Notes: generated by a model not told the origin, from the sequence alone. A DNA stretch of 7,001 bases from DATDAW01 sp036524675 (GCA_036524675.1 DATDBU010000110.1:1-7001), one strand, 5' to 3'. Counted from the first letter of the stretch, positions 1-6,626 are shown. Numbers and translations: made by a program.

Positions 1-423
1 GGCGTGAAAAATGGCGCCCCGCGGGATGACGATTTGGAACATTTCTTCCAGACAAAGCGCCTGGGCGCAGAGCTGGACATCGTCGTTGTCCCATTTTCTA
101 CGTTTTCCGAGTTTGAATTCGACGGGGAAAAGGGTGCCGTCGGGCCACTTTTCGACGATGTCACACTTGCCGCTAAGCCCAAGCGATTCGGACCAAACAG
201 GCAGCGCGCGAAGGAGTGTGACGCCTTTTGCGGCTTCATACCCGGGAAGATCGGCGTGTTCGTGGGCGATGTCGCCGCGGAGGGTGTGCTGGTTTGCCGA
301 GCGCCAGCCTTCCACGATTTTCAATGCCGCCCGCCGATGGCAGTAGAGGAAATCGTTGAGGAGGGAGAGCGGGAGTAATTCCTGTTCTTCGGACGGCACT
401 ATGCTGGGGTTTTCGGATTTCAA
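1..423 (-). CDS. cas4: Cas4 exonuclease (CRISPR adaptation), 5' part only
   Basis: Reading the minus strand from 423 to the window edge gives 141 uninterrupted codons with the hallmarks of Cas4, a RecB-like nuclease with an iron-sulfur cluster that helps Cas1-Cas2 choose and trim PAM-containing prespacers. Visible are an N-terminal cluster cysteine (YCHRR, C28), a histidine in RGDIAHEH (H54), the RecB aspartate in GKCDIVE (D88), the E-x-K motif in PVEFKLGK (E102, K104) and the glutamine helix QLCAQALCLEEM (Q117, Q121). The last residues seen, GAIFHA, lead towards the C-terminal cysteine cluster, which lies outside the window. No ATG occurs in frame before codon 128. The frame opens right after the cas7 TAA with only GGA CAT before TTG at 423-421, so TTG is the likeliest start; GTG at 399-397 is the alternative. 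Its place after cas7 matches type I-C order. Identity is secure; the start is not. Confidence 0.93.
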   Translation of the reverse strand, partial: MKSENPSIVPSEEQELLPLSLLNDFLYCHRRAALKIVEGWRSANQHTLRGDIAHEHADLPGYEAAKGVTLLRALPVWSESLGLSGKCDIVEKWPDGTLFPVEFKLGKRRKWDNDDVQLCAQALCLEEMFQIVIPRGAIFHA

Positions 424-426
424 ATG

Positions 427-431
427 TCCTT
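427..431 (-). promoter_or_regulatory. Possible ribosome binding site for cas4, overlapping the cas7 stop
   Basis: The minus strand reads TAAGGACATTTG across the cas7/cas4 junction. AAGGA lies only three bases before the TTG start and shares two bases with the cas7 TAA codon. The spacing is shorter than usual, so initiation may depend on ribosomes finishing cas7. This motif favours TTG at 423 over GTG at 399, which has no such sequence upstream. Confidence 0.4.
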
Positions 432-1293
432 ACAGGAGGTCGAGAACTTCAACACCAGCCGGCAGGTCGGCCTTGTCCAACTGCACGTTGTAATCTGAGA
501 AAGCACGAGCCACATCTGCGCCGGTCTTGCGGTGAACGGCGACGCGCTCAAAAAGCTTGTGCGCGGGCGCATTTCCGAGGGCAGACTGATGCTTGAAGAC
601 GACAAGTTTTTGCGGGGCCATGATGCCGCGGGATGCGGACCGGTCGTGATCGAACATCTGCGTGAGCGACTGCCAGAAGAGCCCGAGATCGTCCTCGCTG
701 AAGCCGGTTTCGCGGGCCAGGTACGCGCTGATGAAACCGTGGCAGCGGTAAAGGCCGTAGGGGATTAGGTTCTTGCGGCCCATGGTCTGGTTGGGTGCGT
801 CGGCTTCTTTGGCTTCTGTCACTGCCATGCGGGTGATGCTCAAGTCTAGTGGCAGGATGGGATCGATACTCCGACTGAAGCTGAGTTGCACGGGGCCGCG
901 AACCTGACCCGCGTTTGCACCGGTGGACATGACAGCCCCGAATGTCCGCACGTCGAAAAACCTTTTGCACATTTCGACGCGGGCGGCTCCGACCTGTTCG
1001 CGGCTCGCTTTCTTTTTATCGGACTTTGGGTCCACTTCATGCCCGAGAGTTTTGTGTGCCTCCGCGATGCGCTCATTGAGCACGCTGCCCTGCTGAACAA
1101 AGATGCCGTAGCCTGAAGCAGATTCCTTCGCGAGCAGCACGAAATTCCGGATCTTGCGTTTGAGGCACACGTCGGAGACGAGACCATGCATGTCCTGGGG
1201 ATCGATGCGCGGGGAATTGGCGGCATCAGGATCGCCATTGGGATTTCCGTCCTTGCAATCGAAAAGGTAAACGAAGTCGTAACGATGGTTCAT
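430..1293 (-). CDS. cas7: Cas7 (Csd2), type I-C Cascade backbone subunit
   Basis: The 287-residue product is a recognisable type I-C Cas7 (Csd2). Copies of it polymerise along the crRNA spacer to form the Cascade backbone that holds the guide for base pairing with target DNA. Seen in the sequence are the N-terminal strand and glycine-rich turn (YDFVYLFDCKDGNPNGDPD, about residues 5-23), a basic VCLKRKIRN helix (42-50), the conserved FFDVRTFGAVMSTG segment (112-125) and GRKNLIPYGLYRCHGF (172-187). Length is normal for the family. It begins at ATG 34 bases after the cas8c stop, without a clear Shine-Dalgarno sequence, and ends six bases before the proposed cas4 TTG. The cas4 frame is the same as the cas7 frame, so the TAA at 432-430 is all that separates them. 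No truncation or missing region is apparent. Confidence 0.96.
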   Translation of the reverse strand: MNHRYDFVYLFDCKDGNPNGDPDAANSPRIDPQDMHGLVSDVCLKRKIRNFVLLAKESASGYGIFVQQGSVLNERIAEAHKTLGHEVDPKSDKKKASREQVGAARVEMCKRFFDVRTFGAVMSTGANAGQVRGPVQLSFSRSIDPILPLDLSITRMAVTEAKEADAPNQTMGRKNLIPYGLYRCHGFISAYLARETGFSEDDLGLFWQSLTQMFDHDRSASRGIMAPQKLVVFKHQSALGNAPAHKLFERVAVHRKTGADVARAFSDYNVQLDKADLPAGVEVLDLL

Positions 1294-1327
1294 ATTTTAG
1301 CGAGTGAGTATTAATGTCTGAGAGCGA

Positions 1328-1744
1328 TCAACCGTTGGCGGCTGCGACGGATTGTTCTTCCTTCCGCTCGGCGCCGCGGCGGCGGTAATCCGCCTTCTGA
1401 TGGTAGTAACCGAGAGCGAAGCGGCCCTGCTCCTCCAGCGTGAGGGTAGGCGGAAATTCTTCGCCTATGGCACGAGTGATCACTTCAAAGTCTCTTCCAG
1501 CATTGATGGCTTTTCCCTTTTTCCAACCTCCCTCGCCCTCGGCTTTTGCGATGTGGAATTGAGCATTGCGGAAGAGTCGCCCCATTACCAGCGCAGGTGT
1601 GACGCTGGCGCTGGCATAGTAGCGTTCGACGACGCCCGCATTGACGTTTTGCAGGGCGGCTCCCTGCAGTTCGGCGAATACCGCAAAGAGGCGACCGCAA
1701 AGATAGGCGCGGTCCCGGGATTCTGGATTAAGGCTTTCAGTCAT
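1328..1744 (-). CDS. cas11c: Probable Cas11c small subunit from an internal start in cas8c
   Basis: In studied type I-C systems the Cascade small subunit Cas11c has no gene of its own; it is translated from an internal start inside cas8c and equals the C-terminal domain. Here Met448 of Cas8c (ATG at 1744-1742) precedes TESLNPESRDRAYLCGRLFA, a natural domain boundary: it follows a proline/threonine-rich linker (PPPRSQTQTPIE, 435-446) and opens the all-helical C-terminal domain. Translation from there gives 138 residues, close to the usual size of about 120-140. The sequence before this ATG (CCAATCGAAACC) has no Shine-Dalgarno motif, so the start is inferred from position and domain limits. Cas11c would line the non-target strand groove of Cascade. 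The domain is clear; separate translation is an inference from the family. Confidence 0.5.
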   Translation of the reverse strand: MTESLNPESRDRAYLCGRLFAVFAELQGAALQNVNAGVVERYYASASVTPALVMGRLFRNAQFHIAKAEGEGGWKKGKAINAGRDFEVITRAIGEEFPPTLTLEEQGRFALGYYHQKADYRRRGAERKEEQSVAAANG

Positions 1745-3085
1745 GGTTTCGATTGGGGTTTGAGTTTGGGAACGGGGAGGTGGACGGAGGAGACAAGCCT
1801 TGATGAGCGCGAGGCGTGCCGGGTTAAGTTTGTTTTCCTGGTCTAGTTGCTGCCGCCGGAGCGCAGCTGCCAGGGCTGTTTGCGGCAGGGGTACGTGGCG
1901 TCCGCGCAAGGCGGCGTGAAGCAATTGCGTGGGCAACTGCGGCGAAAGCTCGGCTGGTTCGGACCGGACCATGCCGTAGAGCAGAGCGCCAAACTTGAAA
2001 TCGCGTTTGATGCCCGAGCCGTCTGGATGCACGATGGCAAGGTCGGTGAACCAGCCGGCGATGTTGCGTTTGATTTCCGGCACCGTGCTTTCCAGCCAGT
2101 CGCGAACAACGATGCGGGCGCCGTTGCCCGAAAGGCTCATGGCGTAGTAGGCGTTCGGATCCGGGCCGATGTAGGGATCGCCTTTTTTTACGGATTGGAT
2201 CAACGCCTCGATAGCTTCCGGATCTGCTTTGGCGAGCAGGTCAAAAGGATCGTGTTCTTCGACATGCCGCATCCAGTGCAGGTGAATGGTGTCGTTGAAG
2301 ACAAGTCCCTGTCCCCGGCTTTTTTCGATCAGGGAATTCAAGCTGGCGCGAATCTTCAATTCGGCTCTGACGGAAAGGGCCGCGTTTTGGGCTTGCTCCA
2401 GACCGAACGAGCAGAAAGCGTCTTTATCAAAGCTGATGAGATTCGTGCCCATCGCGAGCCCGCCGGGAACACCGCGGATTTTCTCGGTCGTATCGAGAGT
2501 TTCGGCAAGTTCGCCGGTCGCCACACAGATTTTCAGTTCCCTCGCGGACCCGCTTGCGGAAAAACGTCGCCGGCGTTCGCGCCAAAACTGCCGCAGCGGT
2601 TCCGAGGCGGGAAGGATATTGCCATCGACCGAGAATGTCGCGTTATCCGATGGCTTGGCTCTTGCGGCGGTCAATTTCTCCCAGATTTCAGCCACTGCGG
2701 CCTCGTCCTGCAGAAATGAAAGCACGCTCCGGAGCCTGGAAGCCTCGACAGGCGTGGCTGTCGCGGCTTCTTCGAGCAGCGATCGAAAATAGCTGTGCTG
2801 GACGCGGCGCGCTGCGGCTTTGTCCGCTGCTTTCGGATCGGGAAACAAGACGGCGCGCTCCAGAGTGTCGCAGAGAAAATGCGATCTCGTGCCTTGATTC
2901 AGTTCGTTAGGCGACGTGAAGGGGCGGAGTTGTTTTTCTCCTGCTGTTCCTTTTAGCGGGATCGGTTCGCCTGCCAGTTTTCCATCACGATCGAGCGAAA
3001 TGAGCCAGCGCACGGCAACGGCTTCGAAATCCGGGTCGCCGAGGTCCTCCCGGTCAGCATAGGCGATGAGCGCCTGGAGCATCAT
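1328..3085 (-). CDS. cas8c: Cas8c (Csd1), type I-C Cascade large subunit
   Basis: The 585-residue product is Cas8c/Csd1, the large subunit that in type I-C Cascade recognises the PAM, helps open the target duplex and recruits Cas3. The N-terminus (MMLQALIAYADRE) followed by predicted strands VAVRWLISLDRDGKL (24-37) is typical of Csd1 proteins, as are the NAYYAMSLSGNGARIVVRDW segment (311-330) and the helical C-terminal part beginning near AYLCGRLFAVFAELQG (460-475). Length fits the family. The start is well supported: ATG at 3085 overlaps the cas5c stop as ATGA, and AAGGAG sits seven bases upstream; the second Met codon at 3082 would also work. The C-terminal 138 codons probably also encode Cas11c by internal initiation, listed separately. 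A long plus-strand open frame across 1847-2719 is an antisense shadow. Confidence 0.96.
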   Translation of the reverse strand: MMLQALIAYADREDLGDPDFEAVAVRWLISLDRDGKLAGEPIPLKGTAGEKQLRPFTSPNELNQGTRSHFLCDTLERAVLFPDPKAADKAAARRVQHSYFRSLLEEAATATPVEASRLRSVLSFLQDEAAVAEIWEKLTAARAKPSDNATFSVDGNILPASEPLRQFWRERRRRFSASGSARELKICVATGELAETLDTTEKIRGVPGGLAMGTNLISFDKDAFCSFGLEQAQNAALSVRAELKIRASLNSLIEKSRGQGLVFNDTIHLHWMRHVEEHDPFDLLAKADPEAIEALIQSVKKGDPYIGPDPNAYYAMSLSGNGARIVVRDWLESTVPEIKRNIAGWFTDLAIVHPDGSGIKRDFKFGALLYGMVRSEPAELSPQLPTQLLHAALRGRHVPLPQTALAAALRRQQLDQENKLNPARLALIKACLLRPPPRSQTQTPIETMTESLNPESRDRAYLCGRLFAVFAELQGAALQNVNAGVVERYYASASVTPALVMGRLFRNAQFHIAKAEGEGGWKKGKAINAGRDFEVITRAIGEEFPPTLTLEEQGRFALGYYHQKADYRRRGAERKEEQSVAAANG

Positions 3086-3801
3086 GGAACGTCTCCTTCA
3101 AGCTGGGTTTTGACCTCGTTCCAGTCTGGCACGGTGACGACGCCATTCTGAAGGGCGGCTTTGAAAAAGGTGACTCGCGGTTTCGGTTTTTCGATTTTGC
3201 CGGGCGGCTGATCCTTTGCCACGTCGAGCTGAAAGACATCATAGAGCATGAGGCCAAGGTCCTGATCACGATTGACCTCCGCGGAGACATGCATCGCGGC
3301 TCCATCCGCCAACTCGAAGTGAGCCGGAAACTCGCGGCATCCGAAGCATGGCTGCGCGAAGCACTGTCCTTTCTCTGCGCGGCGCTGGAACATGGCGAGA
3401 TACTTCACCAGCGTATCCTCGCCGCGATCCTCATCGTCCCCGGGCTTGCGGCGGGGCAAACCTGCAAGAGGGGTGAGATGCATGCCCGCTTCGATGACGT
3501 ATTCGACATCGCGCAGTGCGAGCGTATTGCGCTGGGTGCGATCCTCGTCGGCAAGCAATGGTTCGGGCTTGCGCGGCGAAAGGCGAGATTTTACCTCATT
3601 GCGACGGAAAGCAAGAAACTGGATCGGCCGTTTCACCGCGATGCGGCGTATGCGCCAGCGGAATTGCGGTTTGTAGAGAATGGATTCCAGCAAACCACGC
3701 GCGGCGCTGGGGGTGATGATGGGGTAACTAACCCGTTCGACTTTCATTTCGGGTCGGGTGAAACAGGCGAGATCGCCCCAAGTGCGGATGTGGATGATCA
3801 T
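3082..3801 (-). CDS. cas5c: Cas5c (Cas5d), type I-C pre-crRNA endoribonuclease and Cascade subunit
   Basis: The 239-residue product is a type I-C Cas5. In this subtype Cas5 replaces Cas6: it cuts the repeat in pre-crRNA and stays bound to the 5' handle in Cascade. Characteristic segments are the N-terminal strand and turn (WGDLACFTRPEMKVERVSYP, 8-27), PSAARGLLESILYKP (31-45), RTQRNTLALRDVEYVIEA (88-105) and the glycine/cysteine-rich RRAEKGQCFAQPCFGCREF (140-158). Tyr43 fits the catalytic tyrosine described for Bacillus halodurans Cas5d (Tyr46). The Lys-His pair known there (116-117) appears to align with Lys133-Tyr134 here, so the histidine position may be Tyr; this alignment is from memory. 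A charged stretch (RRKPGDDEDRGED, 117-129) looks like a loop insertion. It starts seven bases after the extra ORF without a Shine-Dalgarno motif and ends in an ATGA overlap with cas8c. Confidence 0.95.
   Translation of the reverse strand: MIIHIRTWGDLACFTRPEMKVERVSYPIITPSAARGLLESILYKPQFRWRIRRIAVKRPIQFLAFRRNEVKSRLSPRKPEPLLADEDRTQRNTLALRDVEYVIEAGMHLTPLAGLPRRKPGDDEDRGEDTLVKYLAMFQRRAEKGQCFAQPCFGCREFPAHFELADGAAMHVSAEVNRDQDLGLMLYDVFQLDVAKDQPPGKIEKPKPRVTFFKAALQNGVVTVPDWNEVKTQLEGDVP
3093..3098 (-). promoter_or_regulatory. Shine-Dalgarno site of cas8c inside the cas5c 3' end
   Basis: AAGGAG on the minus strand lies within the last cas5c codons (Glu-Gly-Asp), seven bases before the cas8c ATG at 3085. 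It is the clearest ribosome binding site in the operon. Together with the ATGA overlap it supports both the chosen cas8c start and translational coupling of cas8c to cas5c. Confidence 0.75.
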
Positions 3802-3808
3802 AAACTAA

Positions 3809-4297
3809 CTACGATTCTTCATTGAGTGCATAAGCGAAGACGTGCCGGGCGGAAGGTGAATCCGTGTGAATTGGCGACTGAACGCAACCAAGCTGTAAGA
3901 GTCGTCGTGCAACTCGTTGGGCACCGTCAGGTGTATCAACCGAGACATCGATCCAAGCGTTTGTCAGAAAGTGAACTTCATGTTCGTCATGAGGATGAAT
4001 CCGACGTGCACTGCGAACTCCAGCAAACCAGGAAAGGGACTCAGGGCATTTCTTTCGATGTGCTTCGATTGCAGATATGGCGTCTTCTTCAAACATTGAC
4101 TTAACTGGCCATTCAATGGCAAAGTAATGAACTGATCTCGAAAATTTGTCAATGACTGAATGATCGCCATTTTGTAGCGTGCCTTCGCCTGGATTGGCGC
4201 GGATTGAAATATTGATTGGCCTGTTATCAAGACGAATGGCCGATCGAGCATTCGCTCGGTTGGCCGTTTCGTTTCTATCTATGTCGCACGTCAGCAT
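3809..4297 (-). CDS. Unrecognised small protein encoded between cas3 and cas5c
   Basis: I do not recognise this 162-residue product. Its ATG (4297-4295) overlaps the cas3 stop by seven bases (ATGCTGA) and its TAG ends seven bases before the cas5c ATG, so it is packed like a true operon member and could be translated by coupling to cas3. No in-frame ATG, GTG or TTG occurs between codon 1 and ATG at codon 68 (4096). The first 55 residues are polar and of low sequence quality. From about residue 56 it looks like a folded domain: strand VHYFAIEW (56-63), helix 69-83, strands 88-100 and 106-120, helix 122-137, strand RHVFAYAL (151-158). HPHDEHEVH (101-109) is a His/acid cluster. There is no signal peptide or membrane segment. 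Codons end in G or C in about 38% of the last 107 positions, against about 70% in the first 30 codons of cas5c, suggesting foreign origin. A frameshifted or decaying N-terminus is possible. Function unknown. Confidence 0.6.
   Translation of the reverse strand: MLTCDIDRNETANRANARSAIRLDNRPINISIRANPGEGTLQNGDHSVIDKFSRSVHYFAIEWPVKSMFEEDAISAIEAHRKKCPESLSWFAGVRSARRIHPHDEHEVHFLTNAWIDVSVDTPDGAQRVARRLLQLGCVQSPIHTDSPSARHVFAYALNEES
4124..4152 (-). promoter_or_regulatory. Weak candidate internal promoter inside the extra ORF
   Basis: A perfect TTGACA occurs on the minus strand at 4152-4147, and 17 bases downstream lies CATTAC (4129-4124), a poor match to TATAAT (3 of 6). If real, it would let cas5c and the downstream genes be transcribed apart from cas3. 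A single consensus hexamer in A/T-rich DNA can occur by chance. Confidence 0.18.
4238..4265. other. Stem-loop just after the cas3 stop codon
   Basis: Two 12-base arms (4238-4249 and 4254-4265) flank a four-base loop. Read as plus-strand RNA all 12 positions pair, two of them as G-U; read as minus-strand operon mRNA, 10 of 12 pair with two A-C mismatches. The element begins 26 bases beyond the cas3 stop, within codons 11-20 of the extra ORF. No U-run follows it in the operon direction, so it is not a standard intrinsic terminator. It could modulate translation or mRNA decay between cas3 and the Cascade genes, or be a remnant of whatever brought in the extra ORF. Confidence 0.5.
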
Positions 4298-6597
4298 TGG
4301 AAGCTTTCTATATCCAGATGCCCGAGCCCCCTGTCGTCGTCGTAGTCGGAATTCCAGACCCAAAAGTTCCAGTCCTCGGCGGGTTGGTAGACGTAACCGC
4401 GGGCTTGAGCGTCGAGAAATTCCCTTTGGTAGAGATTCACGGAGAAGCGTTGGGCTTCGCGGCACTCGCTGGCGGTAAGGTGTTTCTCGCGTTCTAACTT
4501 TTGGGCGAGATCGGCTCCGCGACCCCATTTCACCAACACGGCGCGTGTTTCGTCGCCGATGAGCTGGCAGGCTTCGGCGGCTTTTGGAAAATCCAGAGCT
4601 TCGCAAGCGGCGAAAACTTCGTCGTCTTTCACGGATTGCGGACCAAGCAAGCCGTAAAGCTCGCGAAAATAGTCTGCATAGAAATCGGGACGATGAAGTT
4701 GATTTGCGGCGTCGGGATGGCGATCTAGAAACTCCTGCGTCTTGGCTGTGGCAAGGCGATAGGCTCCGGGCGGCGTTTTCATTTCCTCGGGCCGAAAGAC
4801 GATCACCGGGCGGCCAGCGGCTGATTTCCCCTCCCGGTTGCAGCGTCCGGCGGTTTGGATAATGGAGTCGAGTGGACCAAACGCACGGAACGCGATGGGA
4901 AAATCCACGTCCACACCCGCTTCAATGAGTTGCGTGGAGACGAGGCGGCACGGTTTTCCGTGGTACAAACGCCGTCGCATGACGGCCAGCTTCTCCCGGC
5001 GATGTTGGGGGCAAAGACGGGAGGACAGGAGGAAGAGACCGTCTTGCGCGCGGTTTTGGACCAACTGGAAGAGAGCGCGTGCATCCTTGGTGGTGTTGAC
5101 CACGCAAAGCGCCTGCGTTTCTGCAGCCAGCCGCTCCGCCAGTGTCTCCCACGAAAGCGTGCTGCGCGGTGCTGGAAGTTCGATGCAGGTGCGGCGCAGT
5201 GCCTCCGCGAGTCCGTCTTCATCTGTGGCAATCGGCGTCGGCTCCCAGCCGTAAGGAAGCGCCGCCGCGGCAGCGTTAAAGGCAGGCTGGGTGGCAGTCA
5301 TGAAAACGGCCGTCACGCCGTAATCGCGAGTCAACAGTTTTACGGCCGATAGTAATGATGGCACCAATCCAGGCGGCAACGTTTGCACTTCATCGAAAAC
5401 CACGACCGATTGTCCGATGTTGTGAAGCTTCCTACAGTCTGAAGCGCGGTTGCTGAACAGGCTCTCGAAGAATTGCACGCTCGTCGTAACAACGAGTGGC
5501 GAGGCCCAGTTTTCCGTGGCCAGCCGGGCTCGCCAAAGGCGTTCATCCTCCGCGTCTTTTCCCCGATCCTCACGACGTTCAAGAGGCGCAACCGAACTGT
5601 GATGTTCAAGGACATAGTCCGGTCCAAACGACGCCTCAAACAAGTCCCGGTAAACTGCCGCTGTCTGCTCGATGATGCTGGTGAACGGAATGACGACTAT
5701 CACCCGGCGGAGTCTTCCGGGATCGTCCACGGACAGACGCTTGTTATGATCCTCGATGTGCTTGAGCGCGAAGGCCAATGACGCAAGTGTTTTGCCGCTG
5801 CCGGTCGGAGCCGTAAGTGTAAAAAGTCCCGGAGGCAACTTAGCCGCCCTCAAACAATCGGTCAGGAGCTTGCGTCGTCGCCGGTTTAAATCGCCTTGCG
5901 CATTCAACCCATCCAGATGTGCGCTAAGAATGTCGAGCGCACGCTCCGGTTCCAGCTTTGGCACGATTCGTTGAAGCGATTTCGAACGATCAAAATGTGC
6001 TTCCGTATCCAGGAAATCCGCGTCCACCAGACAGGAAAAAAGCAGCCGCGTGCGCAGTGCTTCTGCAAAAAAGCTGCCTTTGTCGATGCGGCGTAATGGC
6101 ACTGCAGGAAGCGTCAGGCCATCGTTCATCATCCGCGTGAGCAAAACGTCCAAAGACTCCGGGCAGCGCGTGAACTCCGTCCGTCTGACTTCGTCTTTCA
6201 TCTTGTCAACGGTTTGTCTCAAACTCTCCGTCCCGTTCAGCGCCGGAATGCCAGTATGATGACCATCGACCGCGAATGCCGCATCGAAGTGTTTGAGCGT
6301 TTGGGCCAAATACGCCGCCCCTGCCGCCCAATGATTGATTCCGCTAATCGCCGGATTTCGCAGGCGACCCTGAAAGCGCCCGGCATACTTCCCCAGATCA
6401 TGCAGCAGCCCGGCGAGTTCGGCTTCGGCGGAGAGACCGAAGGGCGTGGCGAATTTCTTTGCGAGCGAGGCGACATTTCGCAGATGGACATGCAGCGGTT
6501 GCCAATGTGATTCATCGGGGTCACGTCTTCCGTCAGGGAGTTCTGCGGTATGGGCGTAAGCGGGCCGAGAGACTCCGGCGTACGTCGGGGTACTCAT
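4291..6597 (-). CDS. cas3: Cas3 helicase-nuclease, type I-C
   Basis: The 768-residue product is a full-length Cas3 with an N-terminal HD nuclease fused to an SF2 helicase. Cascade bound at a target recruits it to nick, unwind and degrade the DNA. HD-domain residues include H36/H38 (HWQPLHVHL), the signature LLHDLGK (H66, D67), NHWAAG (H89) and DGHHTG (H113, H114). Helicase motifs follow in order: Walker A TAPTGSGKT (262-270), DEVQ (402-405), MTATQ (433-437), QLIEAGVDVDFP (556-567) and the arginine motif QTAGRCNREG (581-590). The C-terminus ends DIESFQC, similar to other I-C Cas3 proteins, so it is not truncated by the extra ORF that starts within its last codons. The ATG at 6597 has no Shine-Dalgarno motif (CTCTCCCCAAACA precedes it). 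It is first in the operon, and all catalytic motifs look intact. Confidence 0.97.
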   Translation of the reverse strand: MSTPTYAGVSRPAYAHTAELPDGRRDPDESHWQPLHVHLRNVASLAKKFATPFGLSAEAELAGLLHDLGKYAGRFQGRLRNPAISGINHWAAGAAYLAQTLKHFDAAFAVDGHHTGIPALNGTESLRQTVDKMKDEVRRTEFTRCPESLDVLLTRMMNDGLTLPAVPLRRIDKGSFFAEALRTRLLFSCLVDADFLDTEAHFDRSKSLQRIVPKLEPERALDILSAHLDGLNAQGDLNRRRRKLLTDCLRAAKLPPGLFTLTAPTGSGKTLASLAFALKHIEDHNKRLSVDDPGRLRRVIVVIPFTSIIEQTAAVYRDLFEASFGPDYVLEHHSSVAPLERREDRGKDAEDERLWRARLATENWASPLVVTTSVQFFESLFSNRASDCRKLHNIGQSVVVFDEVQTLPPGLVPSLLSAVKLLTRDYGVTAVFMTATQPAFNAAAAALPYGWEPTPIATDEDGLAEALRRTCIELPAPRSTLSWETLAERLAAETQALCVVNTTKDARALFQLVQNRAQDGLFLLSSRLCPQHRREKLAVMRRRLYHGKPCRLVSTQLIEAGVDVDFPIAFRAFGPLDSIIQTAGRCNREGKSAAGRPVIVFRPEEMKTPPGAYRLATAKTQEFLDRHPDAANQLHRPDFYADYFRELYGLLGPQSVKDDEVFAACEALDFPKAAEACQLIGDETRAVLVKWGRGADLAQKLEREKHLTASECREAQRFSVNLYQREFLDAQARGYVYQPAEDWNFWVWNSDYDDDRGLGHLDIESFQC

Positions 6598-6626
6598 TGT
6601 TTGGGGAGAGGCCGCGGCAAGAAAAA

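Noticed and set aside
1847..2719. Long plus-strand open frame (290 codons)
   Set aside because: It lies wholly antisense to cas8c, which is a clear family match; the frame is a by-product of the high GC codon pattern.
3289..3825. Plus-strand open frame of 178 codons opposite cas5c
   Set aside because: It is antisense to cas5c and has no features of its own.
3964..4251. Second minus-strand frame (95 codons) overlapping the extra ORF
   Set aside because: It covers only the middle, lacks a domain-like pattern in its second half and does not abut either cas gene; kept only as a possible source of a frameshifted N-terminus.
3809..4297. Integron-like attC site or insertion-sequence ends around the extra ORF
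   Set aside because: A GCCCAAC/GTTGGGC motif occurs near 3915-3922, but no paired core sites at the right spacing, no terminal inverted repeats and no target duplication were found.
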